Source of the DNA: Oceanobacillus arenosus
GTDB taxonomy: Bacteria > Bacillota > Bacilli > Bacillales > Amphibacillaceae
Reading direction: 5' to 3'
Length of the DNA stretch: 58,240 nt
Assembly: GCF_003369575.1 (NCBI RefSeq)
Contig: NZ_PIOC01000014.1
Location: 67,579-125,818 of the forward strand
How positions within the stretch are numbered: the first letter of the stretch is position 1; each line of letters begins with the position of its first letter. Position numbers and translations under genes: made by a program. This document shows positions 36,659 through 46,121 of this stretch, piece after piece. The notes beneath the pieces are model-generated. The model had not been told where the DNA came from and did not search any database. It was given only the letters and a program-made list of their open reading frames with translations.

Positions 36659-37720
36659 CTATTTTAATTGTTTATGCTGTAATGCTAGCACGAGGCGGAT
36701 TTGAAAATAACTGATGCTATCGTTTACTTGCTGTTTAATGTCTCGAAGCTTAGAAGAACTTGTTTGCTTTACTGCATTTAAGATTTCCTGTTGCTCCGCT
36801 GGATTAACATAGTGATGCAAGGGGAAATTCGTTTCATATAAAGCAATTTCTATTAGATGATCATGAATCGTATTTATTTTTAAGTTACGGTTCCTCGCAA
36901 TATTTTCAATTGTAACCCCTTGCTGCAAATGTTGATAGGTTTGGAATGCCGAATTGGATAATCGTGTTGTGCTTGTTAGATCATTTATGATGAACGTGAG
37001 AAATGGATAGTTATCTTTTTCATGATACAATGTCGAAAGCAATCGATGAACAAGATTAATAATGATTAATTGAATATCATCAACAGATTGACCATATTTC
37101 GCTGACAACTGGTCGATACTCATCCCATAGCTTTGATACCCTGTTAACCGATCGACAAATATTCCAGCTTCAACTTTAGAAAAATGGTGTAATATTTTTC
37201 GTAGTTCTTGAAAGATGATTGCTAGGAATTTGGCTTCCTCCCCCTTTAATCGACGATACACTGACTTTACCCAACCTACGATTAAGGGCTTGTCAATGAC
37301 TGGGATAAAGGAAAAATAATCCATCTTACTATTCGTTAATGTTTGAATAAGCAGGACTAGACGATCTAAGAAAACATCCGTTATTTCGTGATAGGCTAGA
37401 CCTTCATAAGATGTAAAAGGAAATGATACCTGTTTATTCGTCGCAATCCATTTAGACGTTTCTCGAGTTGTTTGATAGAATGTTTGCTCTGTATCGATTC
37501 TATGAAGGAGTCCTTTCAACTGAAGCTCATTCATCGTTTGATTAAAATGCTGTCTTGTCAAGGACTTATAGATGCCGAAATACCGCTCAAGCTGAAAGAG
37601 ATGTGCATCTTGAACCGTCTGAATGGACCGCCTGCCTCGCAGCAAATGATAGATGCTTGAAGCGGTTCTTTCCATTTGGATTCGATTGCAGCATTCGAGT
37701 AGAATACTATGAAATATCAA
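36659..37720 (-). CDS. ypbB: Helix-turn-helix domain protein YpbB
   Basis: 353 residues, no membrane segments. The C-terminal part resembles the helicase-associated HTH_40 region (TYQHLQQGVTIENIARNRNLKINTIHDHLIEIAL) found in RecQ proteins elsewhere. Together with recQ it may make up a split long RecQ. Start is a TTG behind GGGAGGTAGG. It runs divergently from fer. Confidence 0.88.
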   Translation of the reverse strand: MIFHSILLECCNRIQMERTASSIYHLLRGRRSIQTVQDAHLFQLERYFGIYKSLTRQHFNQTMNELQLKGLLHRIDTEQTFYQTTRETSKWIATNKQVSFPFTSYEGLAYHEITDVFLDRLVLLIQTLTNSKMDYFSFIPVIDKPLIVGWVKSVYRRLKGEEAKFLAIIFQELRKILHHFSKVEAGIFVDRLTGYQSYGMSIDQLSAKYGQSVDDIQLIIINLVHRLLSTLYHEKDNYPFLTFIINDLTSTTRLSNSAFQTYQHLQQGVTIENIARNRNLKINTIHDHLIEIALYETNFPLHHYVNPAEQQEILNAVKQTSSSKLRDIKQQVNDSISYFQIRLVLALQHKQLK

Positions 37721-37886
37721 GTGCCTACCTCCCTATTCTATATTATCTTTTTCTGTTGCTATGGAATCACCCCACTGAAGAAAGCCTCTTTTAATTGTAG
37801 TATTGAAATGATTGAAAATCAGCCTTAAAATGAATAGATAGCAGGTTAAATTTACGAGGATTGTTTTTGTGTAAGGAGGAAGTGTG

Positions 37887-38138
37887 ATGGCGAAATTTGC
37901 AATCGTCGATATCGATTCATGTATTGCTTGCGGTGCATGTGGGGCAGCTGCTCCCAAAATATTTAACTATGATGATGAGGGACTCGCCTATGTAGTAATT
38001 GATGAGAATTCGGGAACAAGAAAAATCCCTGGGCGTCTAGTCGACGATCTATACGATGCATTTGAGGGATGTCCAACAGACTCCATCAAAATTTCAAATA
38101 CCCCTTTTAACGCAAGCCCAATTAAAGTCAAAAACTAA
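37887..38138 (+). CDS. fer: [4Fe-4S] ferredoxin
   Basis: 83 residues. Cluster ligands are CIACGAC near 12-18 and the CP of EGCPTDSI near 60, giving four cysteines and one [4Fe-4S] cluster, as in Bacillus ferredoxin. It is a cytosolic one-electron carrier. The ATG at 37887 is seven bases after AAGGAGG; the GTG three bases earlier is less well placed. It is divergent from ypbB. Confidence 0.95.
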   Translation: MAKFAIVDIDSCIACGACGAAAPKIFNYDDEGLAYVVIDENSGTRKIPGRLVDDLYDAFEGCPTDSIKISNTPFNASPIKVKN

Positions 38139-38188
38139 TATAGTATTAATTATACGGTATCTATAGGGTTTTAAAAAGACTTTACACT

Positions 38189-38221
38189 AAAAAAATACCA
38201 ATTAGAATCTAATTGGTATTT
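38189..38221. terminator. Bidirectional terminator between fer and the ECF gene
   Basis: AAATACCAATTAGA/TCTAATTGGTATTT perfect stem flanked by A and T runs. It overlaps the ECF gene stop. Confidence 0.85.
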
Positions 38222-38724
38222 CGAATTGAAAATCGGTTTGCTGCATATTTCTTCATTAAATGGAAAATGATTGGATAAAAAATAATCATAAATATTACAT
38301 TGCCAATTGCATGACTAGTATCAAAAGGCAGCCCTGCCAGATAATATGGCCAGAAATGACCGGACACTTGATACGTTATAAGTGAGATAATAAATCCGTA
38401 TAGATACCCACTTAAGAAGGCAAGCAACACAATAACAATGAAAGGAACCTTTTTAAGCGATTTACTTAAGAAACCACTTAATAATCCGATTAATCCCCAA
38501 GAAATAATTTGCCAGATTGTCCAAATTCCCATTCCTAACAACATATTAGATAAAATTGCCGTTAAAATTGCTAGAATAAAGGCCGCCAGTGGCCCAAGTA
38601 ATATTCCGCAAATAATAATCAAAGATGTAACTGGTTGGACATTCGGAATAAATTGAAAGAAGACCCGGCCAACAATTGCTAGTGCCGCAAGAAGTGCCAG
38701 CAATGTTAATTTATACGTATTCAA
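38209..38724 (-). CDS. ECF transporter S component, probably for cobalamin
   Basis: 171 residues with about five to six membrane helices and a short basic tail. The small-glycine N-terminal helix LLALLAALAIVGRVFF and central GPLAAFILAILTAILSNMLLG are typical of ECF S components (substrate-specificity membrane subunits). It starts six bases after the DUF4430 lipoprotein, under a B12 riboswitch, so cobalamin or a precursor is the likely ligand. The energising EcfA/A'/T module must lie elsewhere. B. subtilis has the riboflavin S component ypaA near this site. Confidence 0.88.
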   Translation of the reverse strand: MNTYKLTLLALLAALAIVGRVFFQFIPNVQPVTSLIIICGILLGPLAAFILAILTAILSNMLLGMGIWTIWQIISWGLIGLLSGFLSKSLKKVPFIVIVLLAFLSGYLYGFIISLITYQVSGHFWPYYLAGLPFDTSHAIGNVIFMIIFYPIIFHLMKKYAANRFSIRNTN

Positions 38725-38730
38725 ATTACA

Positions 38731-39159
38731 TTATTCCCAGGACTGTAAATCAAAGACGACTTTATCCCCTGGAACCAGTTCGTATTCCGCCGCTCCAACA
38801 GATGCCATTTCATCATTTACAAAGAACATCCAAGCTGTTTTCTCATCATCGCTAGCTGCAACTCGTTCGATTGACGTAATAAATGTTCCGTCAAATTCTG
38901 TTTCAATAAAGAAGTTTTCCTCCATGACATCCATAAGAATGTCACCTTCTTTAATTTCAATTTCTTTCTCGTCGACAAATTCTTCGCCTTCATTGATTGA
39001 GATCGTAATTCGAACAGAATTCTCCGCAACTTCTTCAGATTGTGATGTGTTATTCGTACTTACAGTCGTATTAGTATTTTCGTTTTCTTCCGCTGAACAA
39101 CCAATTAATAAGCCTGCTACCATGAATAAAATTAAGATTGGGAACATACACTTTTTCAT
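38731..39159 (-). CDS. DUF4430 lipoprotein, transcobalamin-like domain
   Basis: About 142 residues: lipoprotein signal with cysteine in LIGCSAEE, a Thr/Asn/Ser-rich spacer (22-50) and a DUF4430 domain (about 52-142) resembling the C-terminal domain of human transcobalamin. The ATG at 39159 follows AGGGGTGA, so the upstream 22 codons are not used. It is probably the surface-held B12 capture protein for the downstream S component. The B12 link rests on the riboswitch. Confidence 0.88.
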   Translation of the reverse strand: MKKCMFPILILFMVAGLLIGCSAEENENTNTTVSTNNTSQSEEVAENSVRITISINEGEEFVDEKEIEIKEGDILMDVMEENFFIETEFDGTFITSIERVAASDDEKTAWMFFVNDEMASVGAAEYELVPGDKVVFDLQSWE

Positions 39160-39252
39160 CTCAGTCACCCCTTTTTTAATATTTGTAATTTTAACTATAC
39201 AAGGATGTTGAAGCATATAAATCATATTATGTAGTTTGGTGTGCTTACTTAC

Positions 39253-39288
39253 GAAAAAAAGGCTATTTTCTCAACAAGAAAACAGCTT
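39253..39288 (-). terminator. Intrinsic terminator of the B12 riboswitch
   Basis: Minus strand stem GCTGTTTTCT/AGAAAATAGC (ten pairs, one G-T) followed by seven Ts. It stands between the riboswitch aptamer and the lipoprotein start, so B12 binding likely stops transcription here. Confidence 0.88.
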
Positions 39289-39367
39289 TTAACATACGAA
39301 ATAAAGACAATGCACTAGCAATGCTTGCATTCGAATGTTTCTATTTGCTTATTCCTCGAAGCACTCG

Positions 39368-39537
39368 AAACAATTGAACATGGCAGGTCTACTGACTTAT
39401 GATTTCAACCTACTTTAAGCCCTTCCCATATGAATGCCATACAGTGGTTATGCTTATTTCGTTAATCAATTACAGTTGCGAGGACAGTTCCAGATTTTCA
39501 CTAGATTCCCTATTAAGTATCTGCACCAAAATTCAAT
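39368..39537 (-). ncRNA. Cobalamin riboswitch (aptamer)
   Basis: On the minus strand the conserved blocks appear in order: TTAATAGGGAATC, GTGAAAATC, the B12 box CGCAACTGTAA, CCACTGTATGG, TGGGAAGG, AAAGTAGG and finally AGTCAGTAGACCTGCC. This is the full cobalamin riboswitch signature. A promoter lies upstream and a terminator downstream. It fills most of the 454-base gap between the lipoprotein and resE. Confidence 0.95.
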
Positions 39538-39566
39538 ATTTACGATTCAATTAAAATTACACCCGT

Positions 39567-39595
39567 ATCATACCATATGTTGGTAGGTTTGAAAA
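39567..39595 (-). promoter_or_regulatory. Promoter of the B12 uptake transcript
   Basis: Minus strand TTTTCA, 17-base spacer, TATGAT, about 30 bases before the riboswitch aptamer and just after the resE stop. Confidence 0.65.
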
Positions 39596-39613
39596 GATTT
39601 CGAAGATCTATTC

Positions 39614-41407
39614 TTATCTTTCAATCACTTTCGGATGCTTTCTATAATCCTTTTGCGGAATGATAAAACTAAAGGTTGTTCCTTGATTTAGTTTACTCTG
39701 CACATTCAATAATCCATGGTGGGTATCGATAATGTTTTTAGCGATTGCAAGACCCAAACCGGTTCCCTTTTTCTGGTTATTTCTAGTTCTTGATTTATCT
39801 GCTTTGTAAAAGCGCTCAAAAACGAATGGTAAATCTTCTTCAGGAATCCCACTACCATTATCCTCGATTGCTACATACAGCTCTTCTTCTGTATTCTTGA
39901 CATTAACATGAACGAATCCATTTTCATTTGTATGGCGAATGGCATTATCGATTAAGTTTGTGAATACCTGTTCGATTCGATCTGGATCAAAATAAGCACT
40001 CGGAATCGAAAAATTCTCTGACAAAGACAGCTTCAATTGATTATCATTAGCAAGTCCCTGAAATTTCTTCATTATTCGTTGCACAAAACTATCAAGATCT
40101 ACGCTTTCAATATTGAGCTTGATATGACCTGCCTCCATTTGAGCGATGTCTAATAGCTCATTTACTAATCGATTCATCCGTAATGATTCCTCGTGAATGA
40201 TTTTAGCAAGTTCATTTTTCTCCTCATTACTTTCAGCAATATCATCAACAATTGCTTCACTATAGCCTTGAAGTAAAGAAATAGGTGTACGCAGCTCATG
40301 AGAGACATTGGCAATAAAGTCTTTGCGTAAGATATCTAATCGTCTTTCCTCGGTCATATCACGGATAACTGCAACGGCCCCCCTTATGTAAGATTGATCA
40401 TATAAAGGAGTCATTAACATTACATAATTTCTTCCTTGGAGATTGATCTCACGTAAGGCTTTTTTTTCATCATTTATCACTTCTTGTAATGCCTCATTCA
40501 ATTCTTTTGGCAATGTTTGGTTTTTACGAGTAACTTTAATATTATTTTCAAAATACCAATTCTCGATAAATTTATCTGCAGGTGTATTCGTTACGATCAT
40601 GTCCCCATTACGATTAAGGGTGACGACACCATCGGCCATCGAGCTTACAATACTAGATAATTGTTCTTTTTCTTGTCGCAATGCATTGATATGGAACTTA
40701 AGTTGCTGTCCCATACGATTAAATTCTTTTGCCAGATCACCGATTTCATCATTTGTTAAAATAGGAACCTTCGTATCGAATTCGCCTCGCGTTAAATTGG
40801 AAGCAGCCTCCCGCATTTTAATCAATGGAGATGATATTCTGGTTGATAGGAAAATGGCAAAAAAAGTAGTCAAGACAAGTGCGATACCACCTGCGAGTAC
40901 AATTATTTTACTAGTCTCCGCTTCGGTTTGATTAATTACTTCTAATGACTGATAAACGAAAATTGCCCCATTATCTAATAGCGGTGTGCCAACAATGATA
41001 ATTTCCATTTTATTTTCTGGTAGAATAATTTCTTTTTGAACCTCTTTCTTCGTCGATATGACGTCAGATAGTTCTTGTTCATTTTCAAACCATGCTCTAT
41101 TAAATTCCTGTAGATCTCTTGCGCTAGTATTGGATACCCATAGTTCTCCATCCGGATACATAATGGCAACACGACTTGTGGGTGTTTTTATTAACTCTGT
41201 CGTTTCCTGGATATATTTTCTATCTGCCTGTTGATTCGCAATTAGTGAAATTTTTGAAGCAGTTTGCATCATGTCCTTCTCTGCTTCGCTTATATGATAG
41301 CTCTTAAAAAACTCTAACAAGAAAATAGATAAAATAAACAGTACAAAACTGACAAGAAGAAATATCGTTATTGCAAGCTTACCGACTACACTACGCCATA
41401 TCATCAC
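39614..41407 (-). CDS. resE: Redox-sensing histidine kinase ResE
   Basis: 597 residues. Two membrane helices (about 10-32 and 166-187) frame an extracellular domain; then HAMP (about 188-240), PAS (about 245-350), HisKA with His370 in ANVSHELRTP, and the ATPase domain (N, G1 GSGIPEEDLPFVF, G2 GTGLGLA). It phosphorylates ResD under oxygen limitation or nitric oxide. Start overlaps the resD stop by four bases. Confidence 0.96.
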   Translation of the reverse strand: MMIWRSVVGKLAITIFLLVSFVLFILSIFLLEFFKSYHISEAEKDMMQTASKISLIANQQADRKYIQETTELIKTPTSRVAIMYPDGELWVSNTSARDLQEFNRAWFENEQELSDVISTKKEVQKEIILPENKMEIIIVGTPLLDNGAIFVYQSLEVINQTEAETSKIIVLAGGIALVLTTFFAIFLSTRISSPLIKMREAASNLTRGEFDTKVPILTNDEIGDLAKEFNRMGQQLKFHINALRQEKEQLSSIVSSMADGVVTLNRNGDMIVTNTPADKFIENWYFENNIKVTRKNQTLPKELNEALQEVINDEKKALREINLQGRNYVMLMTPLYDQSYIRGAVAVIRDMTEERRLDILRKDFIANVSHELRTPISLLQGYSEAIVDDIAESNEEKNELAKIIHEESLRMNRLVNELLDIAQMEAGHIKLNIESVDLDSFVQRIMKKFQGLANDNQLKLSLSENFSIPSAYFDPDRIEQVFTNLIDNAIRHTNENGFVHVNVKNTEEELYVAIEDNGSGIPEEDLPFVFERFYKADKSRTRNNQKKGTGLGLAIAKNIIDTHHGLLNVQSKLNQGTTFSFIIPQKDYRKHPKVIER

Positions 41408-42120
41408 TCATCATCTACCTCAAATTTATAGCCTACCCCCCAGACGGTTACAATCATTTTAGCTGCGGTTTTCGATGCACTGCTTAATTTTTCCCTTAAT
41501 CGTTTCACATGTGTATCGACGGTTCGTAGGTCACCAAAGAATTCATATTGCCAAACTTCTTTTAATAGATGCTCCCGTTTAAAAACCTTATCAGGGGATT
41601 TTGCTAAAAAGCAAAGTAATTCATACTCTTTTGGCGTTAATGTTACCTCCTGCCCATCGGCTGTTACGCGATGTGCATCATGGTCAATTGTTATATGTGG
41701 AAAAACAAGAATGTCCTTTGTTGCTACGTCTGTATCCTTAAATTTAGCAGTAGAAACTCTACGTAACAATGCTTTTATGCGTAATACAGCTTCCCTTGGG
41801 CTAAATGGTTTAACGATGTAGTCATCGGCACCAACTTCGAATCCTTGTACTCGATTCGCCTCTTCCCCTTTGGCGGTTAGCATAATAACTGGGGTTGCCT
41901 TCTCTTTTCTGAGCTCTTGGCAAACCTCTATTCCATCCATTTCTGGCATCATGATATCTAATAATATTACATCATACTCATCCGCTAGGGCTTTTTCTAA
42001 AGCGTCTTTTCCATTGTCGGCTTCTTCAACCGTGTATTCTTCTCTCTCTAAATACATTCGCATTAATCTACGAATTCTCTCTTCATCGTCAACGATTAAA
42101 ATCTTTGTTTCCGAACCCAT
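41404..42120 (-). CDS. resD: Respiration response regulator ResD
   Basis: 238 residues, OmpR/PhoB class. The receiver has acidic DDE near 11-13, phospho-acceptor Asp55 (LLDIMMPE) and Lys in VKPFSP; a winged-helix DNA-binding domain occupies 135-235. With ResE it controls aerobic/anaerobic respiration genes, and in B. subtilis also resABC and qcr. A terminator at 42183-42216 separates it from resC. Confidence 0.97.
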   Translation of the reverse strand: MGSETKILIVDDEERIRRLMRMYLEREEYTVEEADNGKDALEKALADEYDVILLDIMMPEMDGIEVCQELRKEKATPVIMLTAKGEEANRVQGFEVGADDYIVKPFSPREAVLRIKALLRRVSTAKFKDTDVATKDILVFPHITIDHDAHRVTADGQEVTLTPKEYELLCFLAKSPDKVFKREHLLKEVWQYEFFGDLRTVDTHVKRLREKLSSASKTAAKMIVTVWGVGYKFEVDDE

Positions 42121-42182
42121 TTTTGTTCCCCCTAAATTCTACTATTAGTTAAAGTATAAACGATTTATGACAATTTGTATAA

Positions 42183-42216
42183 GAAAACAGGCGAAGCATC
42201 AATGATACCTCACCTG
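42183..42216 (-). terminator. Terminator between resABC and resDE
   Basis: Minus strand stem of 14 pairs (CAGGTGAGGTATCA with TGATGCTTCGCCTG, several G-T) and T-rich TTTTCTT. It isolates resDE from resABC. Confidence 0.78.
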
Positions 42217-42282
42217 TAAATGCTTATGCACATTATATATAAAATGCTGACTAGTTTAGTGCTTGAGGCTCTCAGGCAGTCG

Positions 42283-42400
42283 CTCCAGAAATACACTACG
42301 CGCATCTTAGGGGAGCTGGTGAGCCTACTCACGCTATCGCGCTTCGTTGTCTCACCTAGGCTCTTCTTCCCGCAGAAGTCTCCGTGTATTTCTTCCGCTG
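42283..42400. repeat. Solitary palindromic repeat between resC and resD
   Basis: Outer arms AGAAATACAC (42287-42296) and GTGTATTTCT (42384-42393) enclose a GC-rich interior. The segment GTCTCACCTAGGCTCTTCTTCCCGC closely matches part of the 119-bp hairpin at 57871-57989. It occupies most of the 467-base gap between resC and resD; the rest is a terminator and AT-rich DNA, with no gene seen. Confidence 0.8.
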
Positions 42401-42587
42401 GAATTGTTAATAGGCATCTAAAAAGAGTAACTTATCACTTACAATCGAAGTTGATTGAAGTATTAGAATGTAACCTTTTGTGTAAATAGCAACTACTGAC
42501 CAGTTCTGAAATCATAATTATGACTAGTTCGTACTTTACATCAACTTCGTACTATCATCCTATACTTGCAAAAAGTAATCGTCTTTT

Positions 42588-43778
42588 CTATGCATATGAA
42601 TGCAATCCTGCTAGGACTAGGTTAACGACAATTAGGTTGAACATGATGATACCGAATCCGATTACTGCTAGCCATGCTGATTTTTCACCATGCCATCCTC
42701 TTGAAAGTCGAAGGTGCAAATAGGCTGCGTAGAAGAACCAGGTTACTAATGCCCAAACTTCTTTCGGGTCCCAGCCCCAGAACCTTCCCCAGGCGATTTG
42801 CGCCCAGATTGCCGCAAAAATTAATCCTCCTAGAGTAAATACTGGGAAACCAATTGTCACAGAGCGATAGCCAATTTCATCTAGTAAGTCAGCTTTAACA
42901 TTTTTAAAGAGCGGTTGAATCGCAGCACCTACTCTTTTTCTAATAATTAGACGAACAATGACAAACAGAATTGTTCCAGTAATGAGTGACCAAATAACTG
43001 TATTAAATTTGCGACCGGCATCTTGGCCCTGTAACCAGTTTGGTGTTTCAAACCAAGGCTCCATAACATTTTCCGTTATTAATGTACCCTCGTTTGGACC
43101 AGCAATTGCAGGTAATTTATATTCTGACTTTATCGTCTCTCCGCCTGACGGATATTCAAATGTAGCATTATAATTCATCATGCCGAATGCTGATGTAATC
43201 CCAATAAATCCAATAAATATAAATAATATATAGATAACAATTTCTAACCACATTGTTTTTTTACTCTTAACAGTCTGATCAATTTCTTTAATTAAATACA
43301 TCAGTCCTGCGACAAAGCTAATAAATAATATCCCTTGCCCCAATGCAACTGTTGTTACATGAATATATAGCCAGTGGCTTTGTAATGAAGGCACAAGTGG
43401 TGCAACATCTGTTGGAAACATACTTGCATATGCAATAATAATCATTGAAATCGGTAATGCAAATAGTCCTAAAAAGCTTAATTTATAGTAGAAATAAATA
43501 ATAATAAATGCAAAGACAGTACACATGCCAAGAAAGGTCATAAATTCAAACATATTACTTACCGGTGCATGTCCACTTGCAAACCATCTCGTTATAAAAT
43601 AAACAATCTGTGCTGCAAAACCAATTATCGTTAACGTAATTGCAATTTTGGCTGACACTGTATGCTGTTTCTTATCTGTCCGCTTATCTCTTACCGTTGC
43701 CCCGAAGAATAATGTTGCAATTAAATAGAGTACAAATGCAGAATAAAGCGCCCCACTGCTGACACTGAGTATGTCCAT
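42588..43778 (-). CDS. resC: Cytochrome c biogenesis protein ResC (CcsA-type)
   Basis: 396 residues with about eight membrane helices and the tryptophan-rich haem motif [15 protein letters not shown]. Conserved histidines flank it. With ResB it forms the system II haem export and ligation complex that attaches haem to apocytochromes such as QcrC. It lies 39 bases after resB. Confidence 0.97.
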   Translation of the reverse strand: MDILSVSSGALYSAFVLYLIATLFFGATVRDKRTDKKQHTVSAKIAITLTIIGFAAQIVYFITRWFASGHAPVSNMFEFMTFLGMCTVFAFIIIYFYYKLSFLGLFALPISMIIIAYASMFPTDVAPLVPSLQSHWLYIHVTTVALGQGILFISFVAGLMYLIKEIDQTVKSKKTMWLEIVIYILFIFIGFIGITSAFGMMNYNATFEYPSGGETIKSEYKLPAIAGPNEGTLITENVMEPWFETPNWLQGQDAGRKFNTVIWSLITGTILFVIVRLIIRKRVGAAIQPLFKNVKADLLDEIGYRSVTIGFPVFTLGGLIFAAIWAQIAWGRFWGWDPKEVWALVTWFFYAAYLHLRLSRGWHGEKSAWLAVIGFGIIMFNLIVVNLVLAGLHSYA

Positions 43779-43817
43779 TAATAAATCCCCCTTATGAAAC
43801 CGATGTAAGAATGACTG

Positions 43818-45464
43818 TTATTTCTCATCTAATTCTTGTTGATCCTCGACCATTTTAATGTTCGTACCTTTAATGACTTTCTCAATATCTTTCTTTATTC
43901 CAAACCAATTTTTATTCGTGTGACCAGCCATTAATATACCATTTTCACTTGGATGGATCCAAATTCGCCGATGCTGCCAGTACATCCCCTGAATAACACC
44001 AATCATAAAGATTGCTGCCCCGATACCGAATAAAGGCAATGAACGATCATATTTCACGGTAAGTCCGCTTACATCATGCATTTCAAAGTCCTCTATACCA
44101 AGTTTATAGATATTTTCCCCAGTCGCATCTATATTTCTACCAATTCCAACAAAGCTAACTTCCGCAGTATCACTATTTGGTGGATAAATTAAAAACACAT
44201 ATGCTGGATTTCGCGGAAAATTAGTTTCAGATGCAGGAATTCCATTACTATCAAGATAATAATCTGGGTAATACTTATCAACAACAACACGGAAACCGCT
44301 ATCTAAATTATATTCGGCTTCAGGTGCTGTTAAATCAACAGTGAACGTATCAAGTGCTGCCTCTTCCGTATCCGCTGTTTCATGAATTCTAAACGTCATC
44401 GAGGTAAATTCATTTAATTGATATCCAGATTGGTAAACCGTATATTTATCAAATTTAGCTGGATCATTCATTCGGACGGAGCCTTCGAGAATTGGATCAA
44501 GCTCCGCATCTGCTCCCGGAACTGTCTTATCACTTGTCTGATAGATTACAATATCCGTCTGAAAATTACTTGGAATCATGCCTTCCTCAGCAATTGCTGC
44601 TTCAAATCGTTTATCATCTTTACTATGAGTCTCTAAAATGAAATCCTTATTTTCAATATAATATTGGCCATCTGTTCCGGGTATGACAATTGGTTTTTGC
44701 CCCTCGCGGACCCAGACATACTCTTCCATATAAAAGAATGGAGTAACACGTAATATTGCGGCTACTAATATAATAATTAGACCAATATGATTTACATATG
44801 GACCCCATCTGGAAAATCTACCTTTCTCAGCTAGAATATGTCCATTCTCTTCTTTAATATTATAGCGTTGCTTCTTTAAATTATTTTTTACCGTTTCAAT
44901 CTCTTCGTTTGATGCAACATCTGTTTCACTATATAAGCGTTGTCTACTTAGGAAGCTAATATGTTTCTGGGCCTTTTGGTGCCGCAATGCTTTAAATAAT
45001 GGAACAAACCTGTCAAGACTACAAATGACTAAAGAAATCCCAATTAAAGCGATAATAACAAGATACCACCATGACGTATATAAATTATGAAAACCTAATT
45101 GATAAAAAATTAAACCGAATATTCCATACTGATCCTCGTAATAAACTGCTGGATCGCGAGATGGTGCATTTGCAGGTATGTATACTTCCTGTGGGAAAAT
45201 CGTGCCGACCATTGAAGCAACTAAAGCAAGCACGATCAGCCAGACACCCACTTTAACGGATGAGAAGAAACTCCATATCTTATCAATAATCGATTTATTA
45301 TAGGTTTGTGAGCGCCGAGCTGTCCCATCGTAGCGCATATTCAGTAATCTTTTCTCGTTATTTCCGTCTAGGTGTTGATTCCCCTCTATTGGTCTACCAC
45401 ATGCTTCACATAGGACAGTACCAACAGGATTTACATGTCCACATTCACATTTTATTTCTTTCAT
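43818..45464 (-). CDS. resB: Cytochrome c biogenesis protein ResB (Ccs1)
   Basis: 548 residues. An N-terminal zinc-ribbon-like stretch (CECGHVNPVGTVLCEACGRPI) precedes four membrane helices (about 70-90, 130-155, 228-247 and near 490) and a large extracytoplasmic loop of about 240 residues. This is the ResB/Ccs1 layout. It works with ResC; ResA supplies reduced apocytochrome. Confidence 0.97.
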   Translation of the reverse strand: MKEIKCECGHVNPVGTVLCEACGRPIEGNQHLDGNNEKRLLNMRYDGTARRSQTYNKSIIDKIWSFFSSVKVGVWLIVLALVASMVGTIFPQEVYIPANAPSRDPAVYYEDQYGIFGLIFYQLGFHNLYTSWWYLVIIALIGISLVICSLDRFVPLFKALRHQKAQKHISFLSRQRLYSETDVASNEEIETVKNNLKKQRYNIKEENGHILAEKGRFSRWGPYVNHIGLIIILVAAILRVTPFFYMEEYVWVREGQKPIVIPGTDGQYYIENKDFILETHSKDDKRFEAAIAEEGMIPSNFQTDIVIYQTSDKTVPGADAELDPILEGSVRMNDPAKFDKYTVYQSGYQLNEFTSMTFRIHETADTEEAALDTFTVDLTAPEAEYNLDSGFRVVVDKYYPDYYLDSNGIPASETNFPRNPAYVFLIYPPNSDTAEVSFVGIGRNIDATGENIYKLGIEDFEMHDVSGLTVKYDRSLPLFGIGAAIFMIGVIQGMYWQHRRIWIHPSENGILMAGHTNKNWFGIKKDIEKVIKGTNIKMVEDQQELDEK

Positions 45465-45490
45465 GTTTATCCCCCATTGCTAATTACACC

Positions 45491-46063
45491 CTAATTTGGT
45501 TGAATATCTTGTAAATACCCCTCGAGACGATCTAATGATAAGGCGCCATTGACAACTTCTTCTATCTTTCCTTCAGGATTAATGAAGAATGTACTAGGTA
45601 TCGGTCCGATTTTATATAAGTCTCTTACAATACCAGTTCTATCGAAGGGTACAGGGAATGTCAAATCGTATTCATCAATGAATCGATCTACAGCTAATTC
45701 GGTACCATCCAAACTAACGGCCAGAATTTCAATTCCTTTATCTTGATATTCCGGATATAAAGACTCCATATAAGGCATTTCCGCTTTACATGGCTCACAC
45801 CATGTTCCCCAGAAGTTTAGCATGACACCTTTCCCCTTAAAATCACTTAGTTGAACAGATTCTAATTCATTATTATTACTAATTTGTTGTAATTTGAAAT
45901 CCGGTGCTGCGTCTCCTGCCCGGTAAATCGTATTATCCGCTTGCAAGTTAGAGACTAACGCAAATATAACTGCACCTAAAAGTACAACCAGAATAGAAGT
46001 TCTAAAGATTAACCGATTTCTTTTTTTTCTTTTCTTTTTATCTTTTATTTGATCCAAGCTCAT
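45491..46063 (-). CDS. resA: Thiol-disulfide oxidoreductase ResA
   Basis: 190 residues with a basic N-terminus, one membrane anchor (about 18-38) and an extracellular thioredoxin domain. The active site is Cys89-Glu-Pro-Cys92 in WGTWCEPC. It reduces the haem-binding CxxCH cysteines of apocytochrome c before ligation by ResBC. First gene of resABC. Confidence 0.97.
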   Translation of the reverse strand: MSLDQIKDKKKRKKRNRLIFRTSILVVLLGAVIFALVSNLQADNTIYRAGDAAPDFKLQQISNNNELESVQLSDFKGKGVMLNFWGTWCEPCKAEMPYMESLYPEYQDKGIEILAVSLDGTELAVDRFIDEYDLTFPVPFDRTGIVRDLYKIGPIPSTFFINPEGKIEEVVNGALSLDRLEGYLQDIQPN

Positions 46064-46121
46064 TTGTTCTAGACCCTCCCCAAGCCATTATAGCACGCTT
46101 GTAAAGATTAAATTTTGTCTA

